64,000 bases of DNA from Sphingobacterium thalpophilum (GTDB lineage: Bacteria; Bacteroidota; Bacteroidia; Sphingobacteriales; Sphingobacteriaceae), in the NCBI RefSeq assembly GCF_038396785.1, contig NZ_CP151087.1:2542001-2606000 (forward strand), in the 5' to 3' direction. The stretch's first letter is position 1, and each line of letters begins with the position of its first letter. Positions 11,579 through 20,402 of the stretch are shown one piece after another. A program made the position numbers and the translations under genes. The notes under the pieces were generated by a model that saw only the letters and a program-made list of their open reading frames with translations, was not told where the DNA came from and ran no database searches.

Positions 11579-11773
11579 TTAAGAAGCAATACCGTACAAG
11601 AATTCTAACCCTACACTTGAGGCTTTATCCATTACAAAGACAACCAATGCAATAAGAAGAGAAGCAACAAGCACAATAACAGCTGAACTTTGTAACTGAG
11701 ACCATGTAGGCCAAGTCACTTTCTCAGTGATCTCTACATAAGAGTCTTTAAAAAAATCAAGTACTTTTGCCAT
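11579..11773 (-). CDS. secE: Preprotein translocase subunit SecE
   Basis: This is the small clamp subunit of the SecYEG channel in the inner membrane. It has 64 residues, the normal size for the single-membrane-span type. The amphipathic helix FFKDSYVEITEKVTWPTWSQ, with the conserved KVTWPT motif, is followed by one membrane segment at about residues 30-50. It lies between tRNA-Trp and nusG, the usual Bacteroidota order. Confidence 0.97.
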   Translation of the reverse strand: MAKVLDFFKDSYVEITEKVTWPTWSQLQSSAVIVLVASLLIALVVFVMDKASSVGLEFLYGIAS

Positions 11774-11795
11774 TTTAGTTTATCTGTTTTATAAG

Positions 11796-11866
11796 CACGG
11801 GCACCAGGACTCGAACCCAGACCAAAGGTTTTGGAGACCTTCGTTCTACCTTTAAACTATGCCCGT
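11796..11866 (-). tRNA. tRNA-Trp (CCA)
   Basis: The minus strand folds as a full cloverleaf: acceptor ACGGGCA/TGCCCGT with discriminator G, anticodon stem AAGGT/ACCTT and loop CTCCAAA with anticodon CCA, and T-loop TTCGAGT. The 3' CCA end is not encoded. It lies just upstream of secE and shares its promoter. Confidence 0.95.
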
Positions 11867-11886
11867 GTATTTCTTATTTTGTGATG

Positions 11887-11917
11887 CAAATATAGTGTTT
11901 TAAACCACTTTCTGCAA
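11887..11917 (-). promoter_or_regulatory. Promoter of tRNA-Trp-secE-nusG
   Basis: The minus strand reads TTG-N20-TATATTTG, an exact match to the Bacteroidota -33/-7 pattern (-7 at 11887-11894, -33 at 11915-11917). It lies 21 bp before the tRNA-Trp 5' end. Like the rplK promoter it begins TTGCAG, so the cluster promoters look alike. Confidence 0.75.
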
Positions 11918-11965
11918 ATCTTTTTTCACTTTTTTTTATTCTAATCCGATAAATCGCTTATCGAA

Positions 11966-12003
11966 AAAATAAGCTAATCAACTGAGGTTGATTAGCTTAT
12001 TTT
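11966..12003 (-). terminator. Intrinsic terminator of tuf
   Basis: A perfect 16-bp stem (11966-11981 with 11988-12003) with a 6-nt loop is followed on the minus strand by a run of six T. It lies 23 bp after the tuf stop and ends the tRNA-tuf transcript. Confidence 0.9.
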
Positions 12004-12025
12004 ATTTAGAATAATCTGATTCAGA

Positions 12026-13210
12026 TTATAAAATTTCTGTTACCTGACCAGCACCTACTGTACGACCACCCTCACGGATAGCGAAACGTAGACCTTTTTC
12101 CATTGCAATAGCAGAAATTAATTTCACGCTGATTGTAACGTTATCACCTGGCATAACCATTTCAGTACCTTCTGGTAAAGAGATCTCTCCAGTTACGTCA
12201 GTTGTACGGAAATAGAATTGAGGACGGTATTTGTTGAAGAATGGAGTGTGACGACCACCTTCAGCTTTTGACAATACGTAAACCTCAGCTTTGAAATGAT
12301 CGTGAGGAGTTACTGAACCTGGTTTACAGATAACCATACCACGTTTGATATCAGTTTTCTCAATACCACGTAACAATAAACCTACGTTATCACCAGCCTC
12401 ACCGTAATCTAAGATTTTACGGAACATCTCAACACCTGTTACTGTAGATTTCAAGTTCTCAGCACCCATACCTAAGATCTCAACTGGATCACCAGAGTTG
12501 ATTACACCTCTTTCGATACGACCTGTAGCAACTGTACCACGACCTGTGATCGAGAATACGTCTTCTACTGGCATCAAGAAAGGTAAGTCAGTCAAACGTG
12601 GCGGAATTGGAATGTAGTTATCTACAGCATCCATTAATTCCATGATTTTCTCAACCCACTCAGGCTCACCGTTCAATGCACCTAAAGCAGAACCTTTGAT
12701 TACAGGGATATCATCACCAGGGAATTCGTAGAATGATAATAACTCACGAACTTCCATTTCAACTAAGTCTAACAACTCAGGGTCATCAACTAAGTCAGTT
12801 TTGTTCATGAATACTACTAACGCAGGAACACCTACTTGGCGAGCCAACAAGATGTGCTCACGAGTTTGAGGCATAGGACCATCAGTCGCAGCAACTACGA
12901 TGATAGCACCGTCCATTTGAGCAGCACCAGTTACCATGTTCTTAACGTAGTCAGCGTGACCTGGACAGTCAACGTGTGCATAGTGACGGTTAGCTGTAGA
13001 ATATTCTACGTGTGCAGTATTGATTGTGATACCACGCTCTTTTTCTTCAGGAGCAGAGTCAATTGAATCAAATGAACGAGCTTCTGACAAACCTTTATCA
13101 GCCAATACTTTAGTGATAGCAGCTGTAGTTGTAGTTTTACCGTGGTCAACGTGACCGATAGTACCAATGTTTAAGTGTGGTTTACTACGGTCAAATTTCT
13201 CTTTTGCCAT
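12026..13210 (-). CDS. tuf: Elongation factor Tu
   Basis: EF-Tu delivers aminoacyl-tRNA to the ribosome using GTP. The product has 394 residues and begins [21 protein letters not shown]1 is GHVDHGKT at about residues 19-26, G2 is [13 protein letters not shown]3 is DCPGH, G4 is NKTD and the G5-like block is GSALGAL. Domains 2 and 3 follow, ending [10 protein letters not shown]. It is the last gene of a tRNA-Thr, Tyr, Gly, Thr, tuf unit and ends at a strong terminator. Confidence 0.98.
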   Translation of the reverse strand: MAKEKFDRSKPHLNIGTIGHVDHGKTTTTAAITKVLADKGLSEARSFDSIDSAPEEKERGITINTAHVEYSTANRHYAHVDCPGHADYVKNMVTGAAQMDGAIIVVAATDGPMPQTREHILLARQVGVPALVVFMNKTDLVDDPELLDLVEMEVRELLSFYEFPGDDIPVIKGSALGALNGEPEWVEKIMELMDAVDNYIPIPPRLTDLPFLMPVEDVFSITGRGTVATGRIERGVINSGDPVEILGMGAENLKSTVTGVEMFRKILDYGEAGDNVGLLLRGIEKTDIKRGMVICKPGSVTPHDHFKAEVYVLSKAEGGRHTPFFNKYRPQFYFRTTDVTGEISLPEGTEMVMPGDNVTISVKLISAIAMEKGLRFAIREGGRTVGAGQVTEIL

Positions 13211-13281
13211 GTTTATGCGAATTAGTAATTATAAATTATTTCTATTTGTTATATACTCTTGCTTAACTTTACACAAGTACG

Positions 13282-13353
<72 letters not shown>

Positions 13354-13448
13354 TTACTAAAAAACCTTATTTACGTATTAATGCCCCCACCTTTAGATAC
13401 ATTATTATCAAAGAAGATAGAGACTAAATTTAATACTTGAAAAATTTG

Positions 13449-13521
13449 AGCGGAAGACGAGGTTCGAACTCGCGACCTATAGCTTGGAAGGCTATCGCTC
13501 TACCAACTGAGCTACTTCCGC
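13449..13521 (-). tRNA. tRNA-Gly (TCC)
   Basis: Cloverleaf on the minus strand: acceptor GCGGAAG/CTTCCGC, D-arm AGCTCAGTTGGTAGAGC, anticodon stem ATAGC/GCTAT with loop CTTCCAA (anticodon TCC), T-loop TTCGAAC. Confidence 0.95.
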
Positions 13522-13571
13522 TTAATAATTAGAAACTAGAGTAAATCTAACACCCTAATTAAAATAAAGTG

Positions 13572-13652
13572 TGGAGGGAGAAGGATTCGAACCTTCGAAG
13601 CCGAAGCAACGGATTTACAGTCCGTCCCATTTGACCGCTCTGGAACCCCTCC
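13572..13652 (-). tRNA. tRNA-Tyr (GTA)
   Basis: Cloverleaf on the minus strand with a long variable arm, as expected for a class II tRNA: acceptor GGAGGGG, anticodon stem ACGGA/TCCGT with loop CTGTAAA (anticodon GTA), T-loop TTCGAAT, discriminator A. It is 81 nt long. Confidence 0.95.
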
Positions 13653-13678
13653 AGACCTGTAACTTTCGTTACATTTAG

Positions 13679-13751
<73 letters not shown>

Positions 13752-13821
13752 TTCTAATATCTTTATTTAAACTTACATTCTATCAACGTCTGACCAAGTA
13801 TTCCTACCTTTTCAGCGAGTG

Positions 13822-13852
13822 CAAATATCGAATTTACTTTTGATTTCTGCAA
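13822..13852 (-). promoter_or_regulatory. Proximal promoter of the tRNA-tuf unit
   Basis: The minus strand reads TTG-N20-GATATTTG, one mismatch from the Bacteroidota TTG...TAnnTTTG pattern. It has the same spacing and TTGCAG start as the rplK and tRNA-Trp promoters. It lies 70 bp upstream of tRNA-Thr. Confidence 0.6.
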
Positions 13853-13932
13853 GTTTATTTTTTATTTTTTTTCATTTAAAGAACTAAGCAAACTTTCGTT
13901 GTTTTGAACCGTTGTTCCCTTGTTTGCTGATG

Positions 13933-13961
13933 CAAAGATAGACACAAAACTCACTTTACAA
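13933..13961 (-). promoter_or_regulatory. Distal promoter candidate of the tRNA-tuf unit
   Basis: The minus strand reads TTG-N18-TATCTTTG, an exact -7 match with a slightly short spacer, 111 bp upstream of the proximal promoter. Two stacked promoters would fit the high demand for EF-Tu. The remaining sequence between 13752 and 14077 is AT-rich and shows nothing else I recognise. Confidence 0.5.
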
Positions 13962-14077
13962 AAATATTTATCAAAAAAAAACGACAGTTTTTGGCAATTA
14001 TACTGATATGCAGCACAATAATTTTTGATAGCATATTTACCTGTTTTGGTTATTTGGCTAATATACTATCTTTGGGC

Positions 14078-15241
14078 ATGCAAATTTTACCGCAATCACT
14101 TTCAAAACTTACCCGATACTCCGTACTATTTACGGTACTTTTAATGGGATCGGCCGAATTGAAAGCTCAAAATATTATTCAAAAATTGAGTAAAAAATTT
14201 CTTTCCGCTGAAAGAGATTCGACACGTTCGGGTAGTTTTATGGTATTACCGGCCGTTGGCTATGCGCAGGAAACGGGTGTCGAATACGGCCTGGCCAGTG
14301 CTTATAATTTTTATCTGGACAAATCTGATCCCAAAATCCGCACCTCCACCGTCATGGTCATGGGAACCTTTACATCCAATAGTCAGTCCAACTTCAAACT
14401 GCAGACCGATCTTTGGACTAAAAACAACGACTACCATCTGATTAGTGAAATACGCTACCGCAATTGGCCCTTTAACTATTATGGTATCGGTATGGACACT
14501 TGGAAAGCAGATGAAGAACGCATTGATCAAAAATTATTTCGCGTCAAACTCGAAGCTGAGAAAAAAATCAGCAACGGCCTTTATTCGGGTATCAACATTC
14601 AATACGATAACTTCACCATTCGTAGCGATAGTGCCGATCGCATTTTCAATCATTCTGATCTTATTGGAAAGCATGGCGGACAACAGCTACTCCTAGGTCT
14701 TTCGCAATTGTTTGACAATAGGGACAACGTTTCTTATACAACAAAGGGGTATTATGCTAAATTGCGACTGGCCTATGCACCAAAGTTATGGACAAGTACG
14801 GATTTTACAGGAGCAAATCTTGATGTAGATCTCCGTGGCTTTATTCCCCTGCACAATCAAGTCACGCTGGCCCTTCAAGGAATCTTTCGTTCCACATTTG
14901 GAAAAACCGTCCCATTTTACAACTACCGTGAGCTCGGTGGCGACATGATGATGCGCGGTTATTACCTCGGACGTTATCGCGATAAGAATTATCTGGCCTC
15001 GCAGGCTGAACTGCGTTATCGTTTTCATCCGCGCTTTGGTATCGTTGGATTTTCAGGGCTCGGATCGACCTTTTCCAAGGAAAATAGCAGCCGATATATC
15101 GCAAACTATGGCGGTGGTTTGCGTTACTTCTTCAGTCTCGAACACAACAGCAGTATACGCTTTGATTATTCTTTTGGTGAACAAAGACCCGGAGAAAAAA
15201 GACAGTCGGGTTTCTATTTGTCCCTAAGTGAAGCTTTTTAA
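14078..15241 (+). CDS. BamA/TamA-type (Omp85) outer membrane beta-barrel protein without POTRA domains
   Basis: This is a predicted outer membrane barrel of the surface-antigen (Omp85 C-terminal) type. I place the start at the ATG at 14078 (387 residues) because it gives a signal peptide MQILPQSLSKLTRYSVLFTV... with a cut after about residue 31 (ELKA-QN). The frame also extends to a TTG at 13991. After the signal come a strand motif with PAVGYAQETGVEYG and amphipathic strands throughout. The C-terminal block GGDMMMRGYYLGRYRDKNYL, then YGGGLRYFF and a terminal phenylalanine, is typical of the family. No POTRA repeats are present, so an assembly role like that of BamA is doubtful; transport or lipid handling is possible. 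It stands alone between divergent tRNA-tuf promoters and a strong terminator. Confidence 0.8.
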   Translation: MQILPQSLSKLTRYSVLFTVLLMGSAELKAQNIIQKLSKKFLSAERDSTRSGSFMVLPAVGYAQETGVEYGLASAYNFYLDKSDPKIRTSTVMVMGTFTSNSQSNFKLQTDLWTKNNDYHLISEIRYRNWPFNYYGIGMDTWKADEERIDQKLFRVKLEAEKKISNGLYSGINIQYDNFTIRSDSADRIFNHSDLIGKHGGQQLLLGLSQLFDNRDNVSYTTKGYYAKLRLAYAPKLWTSTDFTGANLDVDLRGFIPLHNQVTLALQGIFRSTFGKTVPFYNYRELGGDMMMRGYYLGRYRDKNYLASQAELRYRFHPRFGIVGFSGLGSTFSKENSSRYIANYGGGLRYFFSLEHNSSIRFDYSFGEQRPGEKRQSGFYLSLSEAF

Positions 15242-15283
15242 TAAACAAGAGCATCCATAAATTTATGGATGCTCTTGTTTATT
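15240..15283. terminator. 44-nt perfect palindrome, bidirectional terminator
   Basis: Two 22-nt arms (15240-15261 and 15262-15283) are exact reverse complements with no spacer, and the left arm begins inside the TAA stop codon of the Omp85 gene. The ends are A- and T-rich on both strands. It should terminate the plus-strand gene and shield it from minus-strand transcription. Confidence 0.8.
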
Positions 15284-15416
15284 CTTGCCTAATGACATCC
15301 AACTTTTCCTTTTTCCCCTCCTTATCCAATATTGCAAGCTTTAAATAATATTTTAGGTCCAAAAGACCAGTGCCTGGATGTCCGATCGCTCACCATGCAT
15401 TGGTAGCAACAGCAGC

Positions 15417-15944
15417 CTAAAACCGAATCAGAAAATTCTCTTTTCGCTGTTCTTTCCTAAAGAAAACCAAACCAACACGATATAAATCGATCGTAACCAC
15501 CACGCGATCATCTTTTCTAATCTTATCCCAATAGGCTTCCCTCTTCTCCGATTGATGAGGTTCGTTTATAATCAATAGATCTCGATCGCCAATATTTTCC
15601 AAAAAATTAAGGTCAAGATCTTCCCGATCAATATAATAAATATGTCGAAAGGCATAACTTCCACATTGCTGCTGCAGGAGACTAGCGTAACTTTCCTGAG
15701 GCCGATCGGCCCAATAGCTAAAATTGTCGTAAGCAAATGTCGTTAATAATCGATCGATTAATGCATACTTTTTCTGTTCTACCTTGCTCTCGTTTTGAAT
15801 AGTTTGTGGTAATTGTGAAACGCTCGCTTTGGATGTCTTTTGATAGATTACTTCGTCTACCAATTTATAAACAAAAGGAGAATGGGTCCCATGGCGACTA
15901 TGGGATATAAAATAATGCCGCCAATACTTAAGTATGTAGTTCAT
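15417..15944 (-). CDS. Degenerate methyltransferase-like protein, function uncertain
   Basis: The product has 175 residues and begins MNYILKYWRHYFISHSRHGTH. From family knowledge, its N-terminal HGTHSPFVYKLVDEVIY and C-terminal VTIDLYRVGLVFFRKEQRKE match a Bacteroidota group of SAM-dependent methyltransferase-like proteins that are usually well over 200 residues. In those proteins the middle carries the SAM-binding glycine motif (E-I-G-T-S/G-x-G). Here the middle is shorter and I see no such motif, only a remnant of the fold (YYIDREDLDLNFLENIGD). Catalysis is therefore doubtful. The 115 bp between this gene and the histidine-kinase gene show no clear terminator, so read-through from it is possible. 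Product certain as an open frame; family assignment moderate. Confidence 0.6.
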   Translation of the reverse strand: MNYILKYWRHYFISHSRHGTHSPFVYKLVDEVIYQKTSKASVSQLPQTIQNESKVEQKKYALIDRLLTTFAYDNFSYWADRPQESYASLLQQQCGSYAFRHIYYIDREDLDLNFLENIGDRDLLIINEPHQSEKREAYWDKIRKDDRVVVTIDLYRVGLVFFRKEQRKENFLIRF

Positions 15945-16059
15945 TTCGCTGCAAACATCGCTAAATTTTATGATTTTTCACATGGAACATCACGCTTTAT
16001 TTGCTCGACCAACGTGATTATCAAGACAAGAAAGAAATTTTGCCGCCGGATAAATGGTG

Positions 16060-17379
16060 TTAAAACTGAAGCACAAAAACACTCCCCTCGCCTTCTGTAC
16101 TATTGAGGAAAATAGTCCCTTTGTGCAAAAGCATGATCTGTTTGCTTAGGGTGAGGCCGACCCCTGTACCCGTTTTCTTTGTTGTAAAAAATGGCGTGAA
16201 GATCTGTTCCTGGAGATCGGCAGGAATTCCGGCCCCATTATCTTCAATCCGGATCTGCACTTTTCCGTCTACTTCAAGAGCAGATAAACTGATATAAGCC
16301 TCTTCCCTATGTTTAACCGCATCAATGGCATTCAACATTAAGTTGATAATAACCTGTTCGATCAAGTTAACATCTGCAGACAGCACTAATCGGGTATTTT
16401 TCAGAATAATATCAACATCAATATTTTTTTGGATCAGTGTAGGCTCAAGCAATTGATAGATATGTTCAAATAACTGAGAAATCTGAATCGGCGCCAGCTG
16501 AGGCTGATCGACCTTATTGATTATACGATAACTCTTCGCAAAATGTAAAAGTCCTTCGCTACGACGTTTGATGGTGGAAATGCCTGTTTTTAAATCATCA
16601 ATATCTTCAGTTCCTTTAAAATGGTCCAAACGACCGTTTAAGGTTTCAGCCAGTGAGCTGATCGGAGCGATGGAATTCATGATTTCATGTGTCAGTACAC
16701 GTAATAACTTGTGCCATGCTTTTGTCTCAGTCTCATCAATTGCTTCGTTGATATTTTGGTACACCACAATGCGAAACAAGGCGTCCTGTGTTTCAAAGCT
16801 TGAGCTCTGAATCAATAGCTTTATTTTTCCTTTACTTGACTGAACGGACTCCATCTGCTGCTGTCCATTTTCAAGTAACATGGTCTTTTCATAAAGATCA
16901 TTGTTTTTTTTCTTTAGCCCGGCAATGTTCCCGAGATGCGGCAAGTGAAACAGTTGCTTAAATGCTTCATTCACCCACATGACCTTACCACTATCCATCT
17001 CGTAAAAGATAATCGCCGAATTCAGCATATTGATCACACGATCCAGATATTGGTGCTGAATCTCCTGCTTAATGCTGATTTCCTTATAAGTCTCGTTGAT
17101 CTGATTAAAGGCCGTAAAAAGCTGCCCTTCCACTGACTTTGTATTTTTCACCAAGAACCGCCTGGTAAAGTCGCGGTATTTGACCGCTTCGGAAAATTCT
17201 ATCAGCTGCCGAGCCAAAAAATTATACTGTGCATATAGGTTAAAGCCCAGATAAAGCATAATACAAAAGATCAAAGACGCCTGCACGTATTCACCCTTTA
17301 GCAGCAAATAAGCACTCATGAGAGCAGCTGCCAGCAGTACTATAATCTTGATCGCATTTAAGATTTTTCCGTGCCTCAT
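16060..17379 (-). CDS. NtrY-like sensor histidine kinase
   Basis: This is an inner-membrane sensor kinase of 439 residues, the likely partner of the NtrC-type regulator whose stop codon lies 3 bp upstream. Two membrane helices lie at about residues 9-27 and 33-50 with almost no periplasmic loop, so the signal is probably sensed in or at the membrane or in the cytoplasm. A PAS-like region spans about 112-215. The phospho-acceptor is His231 in LTHEIMNSIAPISSL. The ATP-binding domain has an N-box NLMLNAIDAV (346-355), G1 DNGAGIP (380-386), FFTTKKTGTGVGL (397-409) and G2. Expected targets of the pair are the tolC, hlyD and permease promoters described below (inference). Confidence 0.93.
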   Translation of the reverse strand: MRHGKILNAIKIIVLLAAALMSAYLLLKGEYVQASLIFCIMLYLGFNLYAQYNFLARQLIEFSEAVKYRDFTRRFLVKNTKSVEGQLFTAFNQINETYKEISIKQEIQHQYLDRVINMLNSAIIFYEMDSGKVMWVNEAFKQLFHLPHLGNIAGLKKKNNDLYEKTMLLENGQQQMESVQSSKGKIKLLIQSSSFETQDALFRIVVYQNINEAIDETETKAWHKLLRVLTHEIMNSIAPISSLAETLNGRLDHFKGTEDIDDLKTGISTIKRRSEGLLHFAKSYRIINKVDQPQLAPIQISQLFEHIYQLLEPTLIQKNIDVDIILKNTRLVLSADVNLIEQVIINLMLNAIDAVKHREEAYISLSALEVDGKVQIRIEDNGAGIPADLQEQIFTPFFTTKKTGTGVGLTLSKQIMLLHKGTIFLNSTEGEGSVFVLQF

Positions 17380-17382
17380 CGA

Positions 17383-18744
17383 CTAAATATCATATTTCTC
17401 CAGACGTCTATAAAGCGCAGCTCTTGTCAGTCCCAATTCTTTTGCTGCCTTACTGATATTTCCGTTGTAACGCTCAATCGCCGATTTGATTGCTTTACGT
17501 TCCAATTCTTCCAGATTTTGACTGCTAGGACTAGATTCGACAATGCGGTTATCTATTTGTTGTTCTATTGGCGAGAAAAAGAGATCATTTCCAGCAATAC
17601 TGAGCTGATCAGCCATAATAACGGCACGCTCGATGCTGTATTGGAGTTCCCGGACGTTGCCCGGAAAATGATAGGCAAACATTTTCTTAACCGCATCCGA
17701 TTCAAAGCCTTCAATCCGTTTATTGTATTTCTTTGAATAGATATCGAGAAAATGATCAGCCAATAGCTTGATGTCCTCTCCTCGTTCACGTAAGGGCGGT
17801 ACTTGAATTTCAACGGTATTGATTCGATAAATTAAGTCTTTTCGAAAACGACTTTCATCCGCGAGTTGTTTAAGCGGTACGTTCGTTGCTGAAATTAAGC
17901 GTATATCTACCGAGATTGGCTGATAGGATCCCAGGGGGGTCACCTGTCTATTCTGCAATACAGTCAACAATTTAGCTTGCTGCTGTAAAGAGATATTGCC
18001 AATTTCATCGAGGAACAATGTCCCGCCATTCGCCGCTTCGAATCGCCCTTGACGGTCTTCACGCGCATCCGTAAATGCGCCCTTCTTATAACCAAAAAGC
18101 TCGCTTTCAAATAATGTTTCTGTCAGCGCCCCTACATCAACCTTAACGTAAGTCCGATCGGAACGCAGTGATCTTCGCTGAATGGCTTGAGCAATCAGGT
18201 CTTTCCCGGTCCCATTTTCCCCTAATATTAATATATTGGCATCTGTAGGCGCTATTTTCTCCAGCTTGTATTGCAGTTCGTCCATAACAATGGAGTTACC
18301 AATCAAATCGGGACTGTTCGCACTGCTGAGCAAGGAACTTTTACTTTTCTTTTCTTTATTTTTTGATTCAGCAAGAGCGCTTTCGATCGTTGCCAGCAAC
18401 TGCTCATTTTCCCAGGGCTTCACCACAAAATCCGAAGCTCCCTGCTTCAATGATTTTACGGCCAGATCAACAGCTCCATAAGCTGTTATCATAATCACAT
18501 GTATCTGTGGGAACTTTTCTTTGATTCGAGACAACCAATACAAGCCCTCATTACCGGTATTGATTGTACTTTTAAAATTCATATCTAAAAGCACCAGATC
18601 GTAAGGTATCTTCTCCAAATGTGCGATAAGATTCTCCGGATTAGGCTCGACCTGAATATGGCTGACTTTAGGTTTAAGCAAGATTCTCGCTGCCGTTAGT
18701 AAGTCCTGATCATCGTCAACCACTAAAATTGATGCTTTTTTCAT
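17383..18744 (-). CDS. NtrC-family response regulator (sigma-54 activator)
   Basis: This is a 453-residue enhancer-binding transcription activator. The receiver domain (1-120) has phospho-acceptor Asp54 in VLLDMNF, with the acid pocket D10-D12 and Lys109. The AAA+ domain follows: Walker A GENGTGKD (175-182), sigma-54 contact loop GAFTDA (222-227), Walker B GTLFLDEIG (241-249) and the R-finger region FRKDLIYRIN. The Fis-type DNA-binding helix-turn-helix is at about 412-453 (NISKAAKELGLTRAALYRRL). The contact loop reads GAFTDA rather than the common GAFTGA; the key F and T are kept. It lies 99 bp after tolC on the same strand with no strong terminator between, so it may be co-transcribed with tolC and regulate itself. 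It is the obvious candidate to bind the paired TGTnC-N6-GnACA sites in this window. Confidence 0.95.
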   Translation of the reverse strand: MKKASILVVDDDQDLLTAARILLKPKVSHIQVEPNPENLIAHLEKIPYDLVLLDMNFKSTINTGNEGLYWLSRIKEKFPQIHVIMITAYGAVDLAVKSLKQGASDFVVKPWENEQLLATIESALAESKNKEKKSKSSLLSSANSPDLIGNSIVMDELQYKLEKIAPTDANILILGENGTGKDLIAQAIQRRSLRSDRTYVKVDVGALTETLFESELFGYKKGAFTDAREDRQGRFEAANGGTLFLDEIGNISLQQQAKLLTVLQNRQVTPLGSYQPISVDIRLISATNVPLKQLADESRFRKDLIYRINTVEIQVPPLRERGEDIKLLADHFLDIYSKKYNKRIEGFESDAVKKMFAYHFPGNVRELQYSIERAVIMADQLSIAGNDLFFSPIEQQIDNRIVESSPSSQNLEELERKAIKSAIERYNGNISKAAKELGLTRAALYRRLEKYDI

Positions 18745-18843
18745 CTTTTCAAATTATGATTTTCTTTATTTTAATGGAATTAAAGAACTTGTCACACGCT
18801 ATGTGATTTTTCCATGTGCTAAAATACGAAGACACTAATATAG

Positions 18844-20229
18844 CTATAAATTTAACGAGCCTGCGTAATAATCATTGATATATTTTTGCAGCAGCCATTC
18901 GTATTGTTTTACCAACAATTGAATTTGGCTGTTATCGTATTTATTTTTCGCGGTCAAAAATATTACTGAATTACTATTTCCTAATTCGAAAACGACTTTG
19001 GCAATACGAAAAGATTCGGCGTAATTTTCATTTTGACTACGCAATTGTGTAATCATATTGCTTGCGTTCTGTAAGTTAAAAACGGCATTGGACGTTTCAG
19101 TACGGAGATTATTTAATTCCATTTCCCTACGGAATTTTACGGATTCCAAATCCAATTTTGCCAGTTTAACTTGATTTCGGACCTGAAATCTATTAAAAAT
19201 AGGTATAGAAAGCCCTAAAGAAATAGATTTACCTAAGTTGTTATTTACCTGATCCCAAAATTTCTCTGATTTTGTATTCGAAAAATTTGAGTTTATTCCA
19301 GCCCCTAAACTCAGTGATGGCCAATAAGCCGTTTTCGCGACTTTTATATTCTTTTCCGCAGCTTTAATCCGCCAATTTAGAGCAGGAATATTTGGTAAAG
19401 CTTCGGTAGCGAGCTGAAAAAGCTCTTCAGAAGATAATTTTCTTCCATCTTCATTATATTCTGGTGTCTGCAACTCACCAAGCTGCTGTTCATCAATATT
19501 TAGAAGATTAGCTAATTTAACCCGATAAGCATATAACAACTGTCGATTATTCTGAATTGTATTTATGTCATTGGCGAGTTGTCCTTTCAAGTCAAAATAA
19601 TCTCCAGGATTAATTGCACCTTCCTTATGCATAGACTCGGCCCTATTGACCTGCTCCTTTGTAACCTCAGTCTGCATTTCAGACTGTCTCAGTACATCTT
19701 TTGCTGTGAGCACTTGGATAAAACATGTAATGACATCTAAACGTAACGTATTGATCTGAGAATCGAACTCCAATTTGCTGGCCGACTTTGCATCTGCCTT
19801 CATGCGGATATCATAAAGCAAACCCAATCCTCTAAATAGCGGAATATTGGCATCAATACCATAACTTCCAAATTCGCTATTGTTATTTACATACTGTTTG
19901 GTAGATTCATCAAAGAATCTACCGAAACTGAATACATGATTCATATTTGCGTTCAGATTGGGCAATCTATTCGCTTTGGCCTGCGCCAAATTCACCTCCG
20001 CACGCTTCACGTCCAGTTCATTCTGCAATAAGGCTGGATTGGCCTTTATTGCCAACTGGATACACTCAGCTAAGCTCCGCTTTGCAATTTGCTTATCGTC
20101 AATCTTTGTTACTGCTGTTGCTTGCGCCACTTTTTCTGGTAGCCGCTGTTCAATCTGCTGCGCCCCTGCCTTGGCATAACTCAATAAAAAGCATAATGTA
20201 CTATATATATAGACTCTCTTCATATCCAT
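18844..20229 (-). CDS. TolC-family outer membrane efflux protein
   Basis: This is the predicted outer membrane exit duct for the efflux array. The frame gives 461 residues from the ATG at 20229; an ATG two codons later (20223) gives the cleaner signal peptide MKRVYIYSTLCFLLSYAKAG with a cut before Gln. Two OEP repeats are visible: LAECIQLAIKANPALLQNEL with VNLAQAKANRLPNLNANM near the N-terminus, and WRIKAAEKNIKVAKTAYWPSL in the second half, each followed by a coiled-coil stretch. It is divergent from hlyD across a 675-bp control region, and its promoter carries the same paired sites and -24/-12-like element as the permease promoters. Confidence 0.93.
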   Translation of the reverse strand: MDMKRVYIYSTLCFLLSYAKAGAQQIEQRLPEKVAQATAVTKIDDKQIAKRSLAECIQLAIKANPALLQNELDVKRAEVNLAQAKANRLPNLNANMNHVFSFGRFFDESTKQYVNNNSEFGSYGIDANIPLFRGLGLLYDIRMKADAKSASKLEFDSQINTLRLDVITCFIQVLTAKDVLRQSEMQTEVTKEQVNRAESMHKEGAINPGDYFDLKGQLANDINTIQNNRQLLYAYRVKLANLLNIDEQQLGELQTPEYNEDGRKLSSEELFQLATEALPNIPALNWRIKAAEKNIKVAKTAYWPSLSLGAGINSNFSNTKSEKFWDQVNNNLGKSISLGLSIPIFNRFQVRNQVKLAKLDLESVKFRREMELNNLRTETSNAVFNLQNASNMITQLRSQNENYAESFRIAKVVFELGNSNSVIFLTAKNKYDNSQIQLLVKQYEWLLQKYINDYYAGSLNL

Positions 20230-20245
20230 TTTTTATTTTCTTGCT

Positions 20246-20262
20246 GACCATCGCCATGCCAA
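20246..20262 (-). promoter_or_regulatory. Sigma-54-like promoter of tolC
   Basis: The minus strand reads TTGGCATGGCGATGGTC: a near-perfect -24 box (TTGGCA.G) and a weaker -12 box (TGG in place of TTG). It ends about 23 bp before the ATG at 20223, so the leader would be very short. The near end of the paired palindromes lies 53 bp upstream, the same spacing as in the other promoters of this set. Confidence 0.55.
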
Positions 20263-20313
20263 ACAACTAAAACACTAAATATCAAACTGATATAAAAAGT
20301 GAATTTTGAAAAA

Positions 20314-20350
20314 TGTTCGTTAATGAACAGTCGGTGTGCGTAGTTGGACA
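20314..20350 (-). promoter_or_regulatory. Paired activator site upstream of tolC
   Basis: Two 16-bp palindromes start 21 bp apart: TGTTCGTTAATGAACA (20314-20329) and TGTGCGTAGTTGGACA (20335-20350). Both fit TGTnC-N6-GnACA. They do not form one large hairpin with each other, which argues that they are protein-binding sites rather than RNA structure. I infer that the NtrC-type regulator encoded just beyond tolC binds here. Confidence 0.65.
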
Positions 20351-20402
20351 ATTAAAATCCACAAGCGTATAAATTAGGAACGTGATGAACATCAAGTTCA
20401 CC

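Noticed and set aside
14045..14074. TTG-N18-TATCTTTG as the promoter of the Omp85 gene
   Set aside because: It matches the consensus, but transcription would start at or after the chosen ATG at 14078. It would require a leaderless message or a later start, for which I see no support.
13991..14077. TTG start at 13991 for the Omp85 gene
   Set aside because: The added 29 residues contain a second hydrophobic stretch before the real signal peptide; the ATG at 14078 gives a normal exported protein.
18792..18806. TCACA-N5-TGTGA dyad between tolC and the regulator gene as a terminator or operator
   Set aside because: The stem is only 5 bp and no T-run or repeated copy supports a function.
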